Assembly: GCF_024181725.1 (NCBI RefSeq)
Contig: NZ_CP028908.1
Coordinates: 868,001-932,000, forward strand
Direction: 5' to 3'
Origin: Bradyrhizobium sp. WD16
GTDB taxonomy: Bacteria > Pseudomonadota > Alphaproteobacteria > Rhizobiales > Xanthobacteraceae
DNA length: 64,000 bases
Shown: positions 47,565-56,781 of the stretch, in pieces
Layout: every line of letters starts with the position of its first letter
Numbering within the stretch: the first letter of the stretch is position 1
Notes under the pieces: generated by a model
Seen by the model: the letters and a program-made list of their open reading frames with translations, nothing else
The model's database searches: none
Told to the model about the DNA's origin: nothing
Translations under genes and position numbers: made by a program

Positions 47565-49988
47565 ATGAACGCCAGTCCCCGCCAGCCGGGCCGATCGAAG
47601 TCGGTCTCGCTCAGCCGTCTTCGCACCACATCGCTCGCGGCCCTGCTGCTGCTGCCCTTGTCCGCGCCCGCGGCGGCCCAGACCGCCTCGTCGATCGTGG
47701 TCGAGGGCAACCGGCGCGTCGAGGCGGACACCATCCGCTCCTATTTCAAGCCGGGTCCCGGCGGCCGGCTGGACAGCGGCCGCATCGATGACGCGCTCAA
47801 GGCGCTGTACGAGACCGGCCTGTTCCAGGACGTGAAGATCAATAACGTCGGCGGCCGGATCGTCGTCGCCGTGGTCGAAAACCAGGTGATCGGCCGTGTC
47901 GCCTTCGAGGGCAACAAGAAGATCAAGGACGACCAGCTTTCGGCCGAGATCCAGTCCAAGCCGCGCGGCACCTTCTCGCGGCCGATGGTGCAGGCGGATG
48001 CCCAGCGCATCGCCGAGATCTACCGTCGCTCGGGCCGCTATGACGTCCGCGTCGTGCCGCAGGTCATCGAGCAGCCGAACAATCGCGTCGATCTCGTCTT
48101 CGAGGTCACCGAGGGCAGCAAGACCGGCGTCAAGACCATCAACTTCGTCGGCAACAACGCGTATTCGTCCTATCGCCTCAAGGACGTGATCAAGACCCAC
48201 GAATCGAACCTGCTCAGCTTCCTCGCCTCCGGCGACATCTACGATCCGGACCGGGTCGAGGCCGATCGCGACCTGATTCGGCGCTTCTACCTCAAGAACG
48301 GCTATGCCGACGTGCAGGTGGTGGCGGCGCTCACGGAATATGACCCCCAGGGCAAGGGCTTCATCGTCACCTTCCAGATCGACGAGGGTCAGCAATATCG
48401 CGTCGGCTCGGTGAGCTTCCACTCGAGCATCCGCTCGCTCGAGGGCAATTCGCTGGCCAGCCTGTCGCGGGTCAGCGTCGGCTCGCTCTACAACGCCGAG
48501 GCGGTCGAGAAGTCGGTCGAGGAGATGCAGATCGAGACCTCGCGCCGCGGCTTCGCCTTCGCCATGGTGCGGCCGAGCGGCGAGCGCAATTTCGAGAATC
48601 GCACCGTCGCCATCGTCTTCAACGTCGACGAGGGTCCGCGCAACTATATCGAGCGCATCAATATCCGCGGCAACACCCGGACCCGCGACTACGTCATCCG
48701 GCGCGAGTTCGACCTCTCCGAGGGCGACGCCTACAACCGCGCCCTGGTCGACCGCGCCGAGCGGCGGCTGAAAAATCTCGACTATTTCAAGACCGTGAAG
48801 ATCTCGACCGAGCCGGGCTCATCCAGCGACCGCGTCGTTGTCGATGTCGACCTCGAAGAGAAGTCGACCGGCGAGTTCTCGGTGTCGGGCGGCTACTCGA
48901 CCTCCGACGGCTTCCTCGGCGAAGTCAGCGTTTCCGAGCGCAACCTGCTCGGCCGCGGCCTCTACGCCAAGGCGGCGGTGTCCTACGGCCAGTATTCCCG
49001 GGGTGTTTCGCTCTCCGTCGTCGAACCCTACCTGCTCGGCTACCGGGTCGCGCTGGGCACCGATCTCTTCTACAACAAGCAGGATCAGAACTCCTACCGC
49101 TCCTACTCGGTGGAATCCTACGGCTTCAACACGCGGCTCGGCTTCGCCCTGCGCGAGGACCTGACGCTGCAGCTGCGCTATTCGCTGTCGGCGCAGAAAA
49201 TCGGACTGACCTCCGCCTACGACAACTGCAACAACAACGCGGCCAACACCTCGCTCGCCTACAATCCGACGCCCGGTTGCTACGACGACGGCGAAGCCTC
49301 GCTGCCGGTTCGGATCGAGCTCGACAAGGGGCGCGCGATCACCTCGGCGGTCGGCTACACCCTGACCTTCAACACCCTCGACAACAACAAGAACCCGACT
49401 TCCGGCCTGCTGGTCGATTTCCGGCAGGACTTCGCCGGCGTCGGCGGCGATGTCAGCTACCTCAAATCGACCGGCGACGTGAAGTACTTCCAGCCGCTGG
49501 TGGCCGACATCGTCGGCCTGATCCATCTGCAAGGCGGCATTCTCAACAAGCTCGGCAGCGACGACCTGCGCATGCTCGACCATTTCCAGATGGGCCCGCA
49601 GCTCGTCCGCGGCTTCGCCAGCAACGGCATCGGCCCGCGCGACATCACCTCCGGCACCACCAACGACGCCCTCGGCGGCACGAAATACTGGGGCGCGTCG
49701 GCCGAACTGCAGATGCCGTTCTGGTTCCTGCCGAAAGAAGTGGGCCTGAAGGGCGCCGTCTACGCCGACGCCGGCTCGCTGTGGGGCTACGAGGGGCCGA
49801 CCTCCTGGGCGAAGACGCTCGAGACGATGACCTATAGCGACGACAACACCGTTCGCTCCTCGGTCGGCGTCGGCCTGATCTGGGCGTCGCCGTTCGGTCC
49901 GCTGCGCTTCGACTACGCCGTGCCCGTCACCAAGAGCTCTCATGACGTCGTCCAGCAATTCCGCTTCGGCGGCGGCACATCGTTCTGA
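47565..49988 (+). CDS. bamA: BamA-family outer-membrane assembly protein (orphan paralogue)
   Basis: The 807-residue protein has a signal peptide (ending SAPAAAQT) and five POTRA domains from about residue 37 to 385, starting ASSIVVEGNRRVEADTIRSY. A C-terminal 16-strand barrel domain ends in QFRFGGGTSF, with aromatic final residue. The loop-6 VRGF motif is present (PQLVRGFASNGIGPRD). BamA inserts outer-membrane proteins. The canonical alphaproteobacterial bamA sits between rseP and lpxD; this copy has neither, so it is probably a second paralogue. It is followed by an efflux operon on the same strand after a hairpin. Confidence 0.88.
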   Translation: MNASPRQPGRSKSVSLSRLRTTSLAALLLLPLSAPAAAQTASSIVVEGNRRVEADTIRSYFKPGPGGRLDSGRIDDALKALYETGLFQDVKINNVGGRIVVAVVENQVIGRVAFEGNKKIKDDQLSAEIQSKPRGTFSRPMVQADAQRIAEIYRRSGRYDVRVVPQVIEQPNNRVDLVFEVTEGSKTGVKTINFVGNNAYSSYRLKDVIKTHESNLLSFLASGDIYDPDRVEADRDLIRRFYLKNGYADVQVVAALTEYDPQGKGFIVTFQIDEGQQYRVGSVSFHSSIRSLEGNSLASLSRVSVGSLYNAEAVEKSVEEMQIETSRRGFAFAMVRPSGERNFENRTVAIVFNVDEGPRNYIERINIRGNTRTRDYVIRREFDLSEGDAYNRALVDRAERRLKNLDYFKTVKISTEPGSSSDRVVVDVDLEEKSTGEFSVSGGYSTSDGFLGEVSVSERNLLGRGLYAKAAVSYGQYSRGVSLSVVEPYLLGYRVALGTDLFYNKQDQNSYRSYSVESYGFNTRLGFALREDLTLQLRYSLSAQKIGLTSAYDNCNNNAANTSLAYNPTPGCYDDGEASLPVRIELDKGRAITSAVGYTLTFNTLDNNKNPTSGLLVDFRQDFAGVGGDVSYLKSTGDVKYFQPLVADIVGLIHLQGGILNKLGSDDLRMLDHFQMGPQLVRGFASNGIGPRDITSGTTNDALGGTKYWGASAELQMPFWFLPKEVGLKGAVYADAGSLWGYEGPTSWAKTLETMTYSDDNTVRSSVGVGLIWASPFGPLRFDYAVPVTKSSHDVVQQFRFGGGTSF

Positions 49989-50153
49989 AACGCCGGCGCG
50001 CATTCTCGAAACGATCGACCCGGCACAGAAACAAGATTCTACAACTCTTCTCAGGTGTGACGCCGGCGGACCACATTTCGGCAAGACACGCCACCTAAAT
50101 ATCGATCGGCCTGAGCAAACAACCCGGCTTCCCCCGCCGCGCTCCGGTCGTCT

Positions 50154-50186
50154 CCCTCGGGTGGTGAGCCAAGCGCCACCCGAGGG
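50154..50186 (+). terminator. Hairpin downstream of the bamA paralogue
   Basis: A perfect 11-bp stem (CCCTCGGGTGG with its complement) encloses an 11-nt loop and is followed by CACTCTTTC. The T-run is weak, so termination is likely but not certain. The rest of the gap (49989-50225) holds a tandem CCCCTTCGAAGC motif near 50200 and no recognised gene. Confidence 0.6.
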
Positions 50187-50225
50187 CACTCTTTCAGCCC
50201 CTTCGAAGCCGGCCCCTTCGAAGCG

Positions 50226-50405
50226 ATGGCGCTCACCAGCCACACGTTGAAGCAGACGAAACATCTGGAAACCTATCTGTTGCTGAAGCGCGGTCCGGGC
50301 ACCGCTATCGAGGATCGTCATCCGACGGTTCTCATCTTCAGCGGCGAACAGCGACCGGCGAATGCTTCCTCACAGCCGCCGATCGAAGGCGGTATTGCGA
50401 TTTGA
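50226..50405 (+). CDS. Possible 59-residue small protein coupled to the efflux operon
   Basis: An ATG frame encodes 59 residues (MALTSHTLKQTKHLETYLLL...EGGIAI), and its TGA overlaps the next ATG by one base (TGATG), as in translational coupling. I recognise no family. No clear ribosome site precedes it. It may be a leader peptide or chance. Confidence 0.25.
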   Translation: MALTSHTLKQTKHLETYLLLKRGPGTAIEDRHPTVLIFSGEQRPANASSQPPIEGGIAI

Positions 50406-51979
50406 TGTCATTCCGGTGCTTTCGCGTCCCTGCCCGACCAGCTGCGGATCATGGCCACGCCCGAACCGCCGGCGGCAAGGGCCGGACCGCGAGCCGCCGC
50501 CGGCATGCCGGACTGGGCCTTGCAGGCGGCCTCGCGCTGCTTCTGGCCGGTTGCGCGGTCGGCCCGGATTATGTCGGGCCGCCGTCGCCGTCGTTGCCCT
50601 CGCGCTGGCGGAATGCGCCCGCCGCACCGTCGGCCGATCATGCCGCCCTGACACGCTGGTGGCGCCGGCTCGGCGATCCGCTGCTCGGCCGGTTGATCGA
50701 GGAAGCGGTCGAGGCCAATCCCGACGTCGCCAACGCCAAGGCGCGAATCCGCGAGGCCCGGGCGACGCTCGCCCAGACCGCCGCCAGCCTTTTTCCTTCG
50801 ATCGAGGGGACGGGATCTGCAACCCACAACAAGGCCAGCAGCGGCGCGTCAGTCGATTCGATCGGCACCGACGTCGCGCCTTACGGCCTGTACCAGGCCG
50901 GATTCGACGCCAGCTGGGAACTGGATCTGTTCGGCGGCAATCATCGCGGCCTCGAGGCGGCGCTGCGCGGTGAACAGTCCGCCGAGGACGACCTGAGCAG
51001 CACACTGCTGACGCTGATCGGCGACGTCGCCTCCTACTACATCGAGGCCCGCGGCTATCAGGCCCGGATCGCGCTGGCGAATCGGACCTCCAGTTCGCAG
51101 CGCGATACCGAACGCCTGACCCGATCCAAGTTCAACGCCGGCAGCGCCACCGCGGTCGACGTCGCCAAGGCGACCGCCCAGGCCGCCAGCACCGAAGCCA
51201 ACGTGCCGACCTATGAAGCGGCGCGGGCGGCCGATATTCATCGGCTCGGCATCCTGCTCGGGCGTGCACCCGGCGCGCTGGCGACGACGATGACCGGAGC
51301 CGCGCCCCTCCCCGACCCGCGCCTGCCGCTGCCCGCCGGCATTCCCGCGGACCTGCTGCGCAACCGGCCCGACGTTGCCAGCGCCGAACGCAAGCTCGCC
51401 CAGGCCACGGCGAAAATCGGTCAGGCCGAAGCCGATCGCTACCCCAGCGTAAGCCTCACGGGATCGGTCGCCACCTCCGCCCTGCGGCTCGGCGACCTCG
51501 CCAAATATTCCAGCGTCAGCTGGTCGATCGGACCTTCCGTCACCGTCCCGGTGTTCGACGCCGGCAAGCGCTATGCCGCGGTCAAGATCGCCGAGGCGCA
51601 GCGCGACCAATCCTTCGCGACCTTCCAGTCGACGCTGCTGACGGCGCTGGAGGACGTCGAGAATGCGCTGGTGTCGCTCTCGACCGAGCGGGTTCGCATC
51701 CGCAAGCTGTCGGAAGCGGCGACGAATTATCGGGAAGCCGCGCGGCTGTCCCGCGCGCTCTATGAAAACGGCTCATCCAGCTTCATCGACGTGCTCGACG
51801 CCGAACGCTCGCTGTACTCTGCCGAGGATTCCCTGCTGCAGAGCCGGACTTCGATGGCGAAGGACTATGTCGCGCTGGCAAAAGCGCTCGGCGGCGGCTG
51901 GGACGGCGCAATTGATGCCGGCCAGCCGCTGATCGCCGATCGCGATACCGGCCCCCACCCGCGGAAGCCTCTCCGGTGA
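50405..51979 (+). CDS. NodT/OprM-family outer-membrane efflux lipoprotein
   Basis: The 524-residue TolC-like channel of the NodT/OprM type has a lipobox (ALLLAGC) near residue 50, followed by AVGPDYVGPP, the standard lipoprotein start of the family. Two outer-membrane-factor repeats are present, each ending in family motifs (FDASWELDLFGGNHRGLEAA and SWSIGPSVTVPVFDAGKRYA). The N-terminal extension before the lipobox is long, so the true start could be internal. The stop overlaps the adaptor start by four bases. It would form the outer part of a MacAB-type tripartite pump. Confidence 0.9.
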   Translation: MSFRCFRVPARPAADHGHARTAGGKGRTASRRRHAGLGLAGGLALLLAGCAVGPDYVGPPSPSLPSRWRNAPAAPSADHAALTRWWRRLGDPLLGRLIEEAVEANPDVANAKARIREARATLAQTAASLFPSIEGTGSATHNKASSGASVDSIGTDVAPYGLYQAGFDASWELDLFGGNHRGLEAALRGEQSAEDDLSSTLLTLIGDVASYYIEARGYQARIALANRTSSSQRDTERLTRSKFNAGSATAVDVAKATAQAASTEANVPTYEAARAADIHRLGILLGRAPGALATTMTGAAPLPDPRLPLPAGIPADLLRNRPDVASAERKLAQATAKIGQAEADRYPSVSLTGSVATSALRLGDLAKYSSVSWSIGPSVTVPVFDAGKRYAAVKIAEAQRDQSFATFQSTLLTALEDVENALVSLSTERVRIRKLSEAATNYREAARLSRALYENGSSSFIDVLDAERSLYSAEDSLLQSRTSMAKDYVALAKALGGGWDGAIDAGQPLIADRDTGPHPRKPLR

Positions 51980-53214
51980 TCTCCTCGTTGTCCCGCAGCA
52001 CCCGCATCATCATCGCCGCCGCCGCGGCGCTCGCCATTGTTGCCGGCGGTGCCGTCACGCTGGCTCACGTCGCTGCGCCACGCGACCAGGGTTCGCTCAT
52101 GAGCGTCCCGGTCACCATCGGCGACCTCCGGGAAGAGGTTCTCGCCAACGGCACGCTGAAGCCGTTGCGGCTGACGGCCGTCGGCGCCCAGGTCTCCGGC
52201 CGCATCATCGCCCTGAAGGTCGCGGTCGGCGACCAGGTCAAGTCGGGAGATCTGATCGCCCAGATCGATCCCGTCACCAAACAGAATGATCTTCGCACCG
52301 CCCAGGCCTCACTGGAGAACTATCGGGCCCAGAAGCAGGAAAAGGAAGCGACCCTGGCGCTGGCCGAGGCCAACTTCGCCCGTGCGCAGGCGACTTTCGC
52401 CCAGCGCGCCACCTCCCGCAGCGACTACGATTCGACCGAAGCCACCATGCGCCAGACCCGGGCGCAGATCGCCTCGCTCACCGCGCAGATCACCGCCGCC
52501 GAAGTCAATGTGGAGACCGCCAAGGTCAATCTCGACTACACACGGATCACCGCGCCGACCGACGGCACCGTGCTCGCCGTGGTCGCGCAGGAAGGCCAGA
52601 CGGTCAATGCGGTTCAATCGGCCCCGACCATCGTCGTGCTCGGCCGGCTCGACACCATGACGGTCCGCGCCGAGATCTCCGAGTCCGATATCGTCAAGGT
52701 CAAACCCGGGCAGCGACTCTATTTCACCATCCTCGGCGATCAGGACCACCGCTACGAAGCGGAGCTGGAGCAGATCGAGCCGGCTCCGGAATCGATCAAG
52801 ACCGACTCGAGCTTCACCTCGACCTCGACGACGGCGTCGACCTCGTCGTCATCGTCAAGCTCCTCCAGTTCCGCGATCTACTATATCGGCGTCTTCAGGG
52901 TGCCCAACCCCGCGCGGCGGCTGCGAACCTACATGACCGCGGAAGTCCATATCGTGGTCGGCGAGGCCAAGGGCATCAGGCTCGTCCCCGCCCTCGCGGT
53001 GTCGCGCCAGGCCGACGGGCGCCAGACGGTGCGCGTGCTCGATGCGTCCGGCGCGGTCAAGGAACGCACCGTCATCACCGGCCTGAACGACCGCACCACG
53101 ATCGAGATCACCTCGGGGCTCGAGGCCGGCGAGAAGGTCGTGACCGGTCAGGTTGCGAGCAACCAGCCGGCATCGCGCGGCTTCGGCCCTGGCCCGGGCC
53201 CGGGAGGCCCGTGA
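51976..53214 (+). CDS. macA: MacA-type periplasmic adaptor (HlyD family)
   Basis: The 412-residue membrane-fusion protein has an N-terminal membrane segment (IIIAAAAALAIVAGGAVTL). The lipoyl half-motifs are VGAQVSGRIIALKVAVGDQVKSGDLIAQID and YTRITAPTDGTVLAV, with a coiled-coil hairpin between residues 100 and 190. A serine/threonine-rich stretch at about residues 275-300 (STSTTASTSSSSSSSSSS) interrupts the beta-barrel region. The C-terminus is Gly/Pro-rich. It overlaps the outer-membrane factor and lies one base before macB. Confidence 0.88.
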   Translation: MISSLSRSTRIIIAAAAALAIVAGGAVTLAHVAAPRDQGSLMSVPVTIGDLREEVLANGTLKPLRLTAVGAQVSGRIIALKVAVGDQVKSGDLIAQIDPVTKQNDLRTAQASLENYRAQKQEKEATLALAEANFARAQATFAQRATSRSDYDSTEATMRQTRAQIASLTAQITAAEVNVETAKVNLDYTRITAPTDGTVLAVVAQEGQTVNAVQSAPTIVVLGRLDTMTVRAEISESDIVKVKPGQRLYFTILGDQDHRYEAELEQIEPAPESIKTDSSFTSTSTTASTSSSSSSSSSSAIYYIGVFRVPNPARRLRTYMTAEVHIVVGEAKGIRLVPALAVSRQADGRQTVRVLDASGAVKERTVITGLNDRTTIEITSGLEAGEKVVTGQVASNQPASRGFGPGPGPGGP

Positions 53215-53215
53215 G

Positions 53216-55171
53216 ATGACGGAGCCGATCATTGCGCTGCGCGGCGTCCGGCGGGAATTCGTCGCCGGCGAGAGCACCGTGGTGGCGCTCGAGGGCATCG
53301 ATCTCGCGATCCGCCCCGGCGAAATGGTGGCGATCATGGGGTCGTCGGGCTCCGGCAAGTCGACGCTGCTCAACATCCTCGGCTGCCTCGACCGGCCGAG
53401 CTCCGGGAGCTATCGGGTTGCCGGGCGCGAGACTGCCGCACTCGATGCCGATGCGCTCGCCGCGCTGCGGCGCGAGCATTTCGGCTTCATCTTCCAGCGC
53501 TATCATCTGCTGCCGGAGCTCACAGCCGCCGGCAACGTCGAGATACCCGCGATCTATGCCGGCCGGCCCAGCCGCGAGCGCAGCGCGCGGGCGAAGGCCC
53601 TGCTCGCCCGCCTCGGCATGGACGCACGCGGCGGCCACCGTCCCAACCAGCTCTCGGGCGGCCAGCAGCAGCGCGTTTCGATCGCGCGGGCGCTGATCAA
53701 CGGCGCCGAAGCGATCCTGGCCGACGAGCCCACCGGCGCGCTCGACCGCCGCAGCGGCGAAGAGGTGCTGCGCATCCTCGACGAGTTGCACGCCGAGGGC
53801 CGGACTATCATCATTGTCACCCATGACCCCGAAGTCGCGGCCCGGGCCGAACGCATCATCGAACTGAGCGACGGCGCCATCGTCGCCGATCGCCGGACCG
53901 GACGCCCGGCGGCGATCGCGACGCCGCCCACCCGGCCGCAAGCCGGCACGGAAGGACGATGGAGCGCCTATCTCGGCCGGCTGCGCGAGGCCTCGCGCAT
54001 GGCCCTGCTGTCGATGGCGGCGCATCGGCTGCGCAGCTTCCTGACGATGCTCGGCATCATCATCGGCATCGCCGCGGTATCGTCGGTGGTCGCGCTCGGC
54101 AACGCTTCGCAACGCAAGGTGCTGTCGGACATCGCCAACCTCGGCACCAACACAATCGAGGTCTTTCCCGGCAAGGACTTCGGCGATGCGAGGGCGGGCA
54201 AGATCAAGACGCTGGTGCTCGACGACGCCCGGGCCCTGGAGCGGCAGAGCTTCATCGCCGGGGTCACGCCGACAGTGTCGACCAGCACGACGTTGCGCTA
54301 TGCCGCGAGCGAATCCAACGCGCTGGTCAACGGCGTCGGCGAGCAGTATTTCGCCGTCAAAGGCGCCAAGCTGGCGCTTGGCCGGCTGTTCGACGATACG
54401 GCCGTGCGCGACATCGATCGTCAGGTCGTGATCGACGACAATACGCGGCAGACCTTCTTCGCCAACGACCCGACAGGCGGCGTCGGACGGGTGATCTGGG
54501 TTGGACGGGTGCCCTGCCGCGTCGTCGGCGTCATCGCCCAGCAGCAAGGCGGCTTCGGCTCCAGCCAGAACCTCTCGGTCTATCTGCCCTACACCACCGT
54601 CCAGGCCCAATTCATCGGCGACCATTCGCTGCGCAGCGTACTGCTTCGGGTCAGGGACGAGGTCGCCACTTCGCTCGCCGAACAGGCGGTGACCACGCTC
54701 TTGACGAGGCGCCACAACACCAAGGATTTCGTCGTCCTCAACACCGACGACATCCGCCGCACCATCACCAGCACCACCCAGACCCTCGCCTTCCTGGTGG
54801 CTGCGATCGCCGTCATCTCGCTCGTGGTCGGCGGCATCGGCGTGATGAACATCATGCTGGTGTCGGTCTCCGAGCGGATCGGCGAGATCGGCGTGCGCAT
54901 GGCGGTCGGGGCGCGACGCGGCGACATCCTGCAGCAGTTCCTGATCGAGGCGACGCTGATCTCGTCGGTCGGCGGCATCGCCGGGATCGTCATCGCCATG
55001 CTGCTCGGTCTCGGCCTTAATCTGGCGATCCCGAGTTTCGGCGTCACCTATTCGAGCTTGTCGATTGCCGCCGCCGTCGCCACGTCCACGACGATCGGCA
55101 TCGTCTTCGGCTATTTCCCGGCGCGCCGCGCCTCGTTCCTCGATCCGGTGGTGGCGCTGAGCCGCGACTGA
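53216..55171 (+). CDS. macB: MacB-type ABC transporter, fused ATPase and permease
   Basis: The 651-residue protein, the MacB length, has an N-terminal ATPase (Walker [10 protein letters not shown], signature LSGGQQQR, Walker [13 protein letters not shown], then VTHDPEVA). This is followed by a membrane segment near residue 285 ([18 protein letters not shown]), a large periplasmic domain, and three C-terminal membrane segments with [31 protein letters not shown]. The MacB end block is [19 protein letters not shown]. With MacA and the outer channel it forms a mechanotransmission pump for peptides or macrolide-like compounds. Confidence 0.92.
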   Translation: MTEPIIALRGVRREFVAGESTVVALEGIDLAIRPGEMVAIMGSSGSGKSTLLNILGCLDRPSSGSYRVAGRETAALDADALAALRREHFGFIFQRYHLLPELTAAGNVEIPAIYAGRPSRERSARAKALLARLGMDARGGHRPNQLSGGQQQRVSIARALINGAEAILADEPTGALDRRSGEEVLRILDELHAEGRTIIIVTHDPEVAARAERIIELSDGAIVADRRTGRPAAIATPPTRPQAGTEGRWSAYLGRLREASRMALLSMAAHRLRSFLTMLGIIIGIAAVSSVVALGNASQRKVLSDIANLGTNTIEVFPGKDFGDARAGKIKTLVLDDARALERQSFIAGVTPTVSTSTTLRYAASESNALVNGVGEQYFAVKGAKLALGRLFDDTAVRDIDRQVVIDDNTRQTFFANDPTGGVGRVIWVGRVPCRVVGVIAQQQGGFGSSQNLSVYLPYTTVQAQFIGDHSLRSVLLRVRDEVATSLAEQAVTTLLTRRHNTKDFVVLNTDDIRRTITSTTQTLAFLVAAIAVISLVVGGIGVMNIMLVSVSERIGEIGVRMAVGARRGDILQQFLIEATLISSVGGIAGIVIAMLLGLGLNLAIPSFGVTYSSLSIAAAVATSTTIGIVFGYFPARRASFLDPVVALSRD

Positions 55172-55319
55172 AGCGTCGTTGGCGTGTGGTGGTGGATGCG
55201 GGCGCACGCGCACGCATGACACTTGGACAAGGCTCTTGAACACGGCTCTTGAGCGCGGCTCTCGGGCAATTCGTGGGCGCGGCGCGCGAGACGAATGTCA
55301 GCTCCCCACCGGCAGGAGT

Positions 55320-55473
55320 CTCGCCGACATATTCGACCAGCGGATCGTTCAGCAGCAGCCTGATGGATTTATCGAAGTAGTCACGGTCCGCCGGGTCGAC
55401 CTTTGCGGCAATCTTGAGCGGAATGCCCGATCGCCTGGCAATGTCGATCGCGCGGTCGGGGCGCTTTCAGGGG
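55320..55473 (-). pseudogene. Glycosyltransferase family 4 remnant
   Basis: About 50 residues on the minus strand read PDRAIDIARRSGIPLKIAAK and continue to DPLVEYVGE, which is the conserved nucleotide-sugar side of GT4 glycosyltransferases. One T missing on the plus strand within GCGCTTTCAGG shifts the preceding SPEKR residues into another frame. Nothing recognisable of the gene remains on either side, and the hairpin array follows within 80 bases. It is a decayed fragment. Confidence 0.7.
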
Positions 55474-55552
55474 ACTCGATCAGGTGCGAAGCACGTCGCG
55501 GCCCATATACCAAGGGGGGAACGGCATGAAGCTCCTCGGCGGGATTGCAGCG

Positions 55553-55958
55553 CTAGTGTCCTGTTTCCAACGTTCGTATCCCATTGCAGCAGGCGCTCAT
55601 ACGAACGTTGGAAACAAGGGGACACTAGACTAGTGTGGCGTCTCGCAATTGCCTATGCCCTTTGCGGCAATCCTCTCATAGGCAATTGCGAGACATAAGC
55701 CACACTAGCTTTTTGATTTTGCTAGTGTCCCGATGTCTCCGAATTACCGTGCGAGGGTGAGGCAAATGAAGCGGTAATTCGGAGACAGGACACTAGCATC
55801 ATCATGATTCTAGTGTGGTTTTGGATCTGACGCTCGTTCGAAGAACTCGCTGCAATACTGAAACGAGCGTCAGATCCACCACACTAGTGTGGCGTCTCGC
55901 AATTGCCTATGCCCTTCGCGGCAAGCCCCTGGCAATTGCGAGACATAGGCCGCACTAG
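55553..55958 (-). repeat. Modular CTAG-bounded hairpin array, locus 2
   Basis: Five modules lie inverted relative to locus 1: U3' 55553-55628, U4' 55630-55708, U1' 55722-55796, U2' 55810-55887 and U4'' 55884-55958. U3' and U2' are exact reverse complements of U3 (76 bases) and U2 (78 bases) of locus 1. U1' differs from U1 at about five positions, and the U4 copies differ mainly in the loop. Read on the minus strand the order is U4''-U2-tail2-U1-tail1-U4-U3. U1 is again followed by a CAAAATCAAA-type 13-nt tail and U2 by an AATCAT-ATGATG-type 13-nt tail. U2' and U4'' share one CTAG. Confidence 0.93.
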
Positions 55959-56027
55959 CTTCCTGACGCGCGCCGGTACGCGCCACGCACGGGCCGATCG
56001 GATCGCGTCGATTGCATAAGGAAGTTC

Positions 56028-56057
56028 GGGGCGGCGACTGGAGGTGGCCGCCGCCCC
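56028..56057 (-). terminator. GC hairpin downstream of gfa
   Basis: A perfect 9-bp stem (GGGGCGGCG with its complement) and 12-nt loop lie just past the gfa stop. No T-run follows on the minus strand, so it may act as an mRNA 3'-end stabiliser or Rho-assisted terminator. Confidence 0.45.
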
Positions 56058-56066
56058 TTCGGCCGA

Positions 56067-56630
56067 TCAGGCTGCTTTCGATTTCGCGACGTGGGTCGCG
56101 ATCGCGTCCATCAGCGCCGGCGACAGGCAGTCATAGGGCTCGAGCCCCAGTTCCTTCAGGCGAGCCCTGATTCCGGCCATATCCGCCGGATTGACACCGG
56201 ACTCGATCACCGACGAGACGAAGGCGGCGAAGCCGGGGGCGGCCGAACCGGTCTCGACGAACAGTTCCGGGTGGATGAAATCCAGGCCGTAGAACGGGTG
56301 GGACTTGTTTTCGATCCGGCCGTACATGTGCGTGCCGCAGACGCTGCAGGCATGGCGCTGGATCGCGGCGGACGGGTCGACAATCTTCAGCTTGTCGCCG
56401 TTCTCCACCACCTTGACGCTGTCGCGCGGCACCACCGCGACGACCGAGAAGGTCGCGCCTTCCGGCTTCCAGCACTTGGTGCAGCCGCAGGCGTGGTTAT
56501 GGGCGACGTCGCCGGTGATCTGGACCTTCACCGGCCTGTCCTTGCATTTGCAGACCAGCGTGCCGCCGGCAAAGCTGCCGGTGCCCTTGCGTACGCCACT
56601 ATCGACCGACGGATGAATATGAACAGTCAT
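56067..56630 (-). CDS. gfa: Glutathione-dependent formaldehyde-activating enzyme Gfa
   Basis: The 187-residue zinc protein of the Gfa family promotes formation of S-hydroxymethylglutathione from formaldehyde and glutathione. Zinc-ligand clusters are [10 protein letters not shown] near residue 29, [14 protein letters not shown] near 48, and [13 protein letters not shown] near 95; [14 protein letters not shown] near 112 is also conserved. The ATG at 56630 gives the normal length; the frame extends upstream without family residues. It lies downstream of the formaldehyde dehydrogenase gene in the methanol cluster. Confidence 0.93.
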   Translation of the reverse strand: MTVHIHPSVDSGVRKGTGSFAGGTLVCKCKDRPVKVQITGDVAHNHACGCTKCWKPEGATFSVVAVVPRDSVKVVENGDKLKIVDPSAAIQRHACSVCGTHMYGRIENKSHPFYGLDFIHPELFVETGSAAPGFAAFVSSVIESGVNPADMAGIRARLKELGLEPYDCLSPALMDAIATHVAKSKAA

Positions 56631-56781
56631 GGGCCGTTTCCTCCTGGGGTTGACGTTGTTGTCCTGCGAGTGCCGGAGCGCGATAGCTTCGAGATCAGTC
56701 GCCATCGCGCTCCAGCCTGTTGATCGGGCATGATCTGATCGGAAGACAGCTAACTCGCTGTTCCGGATCATGCTCCAGCGG

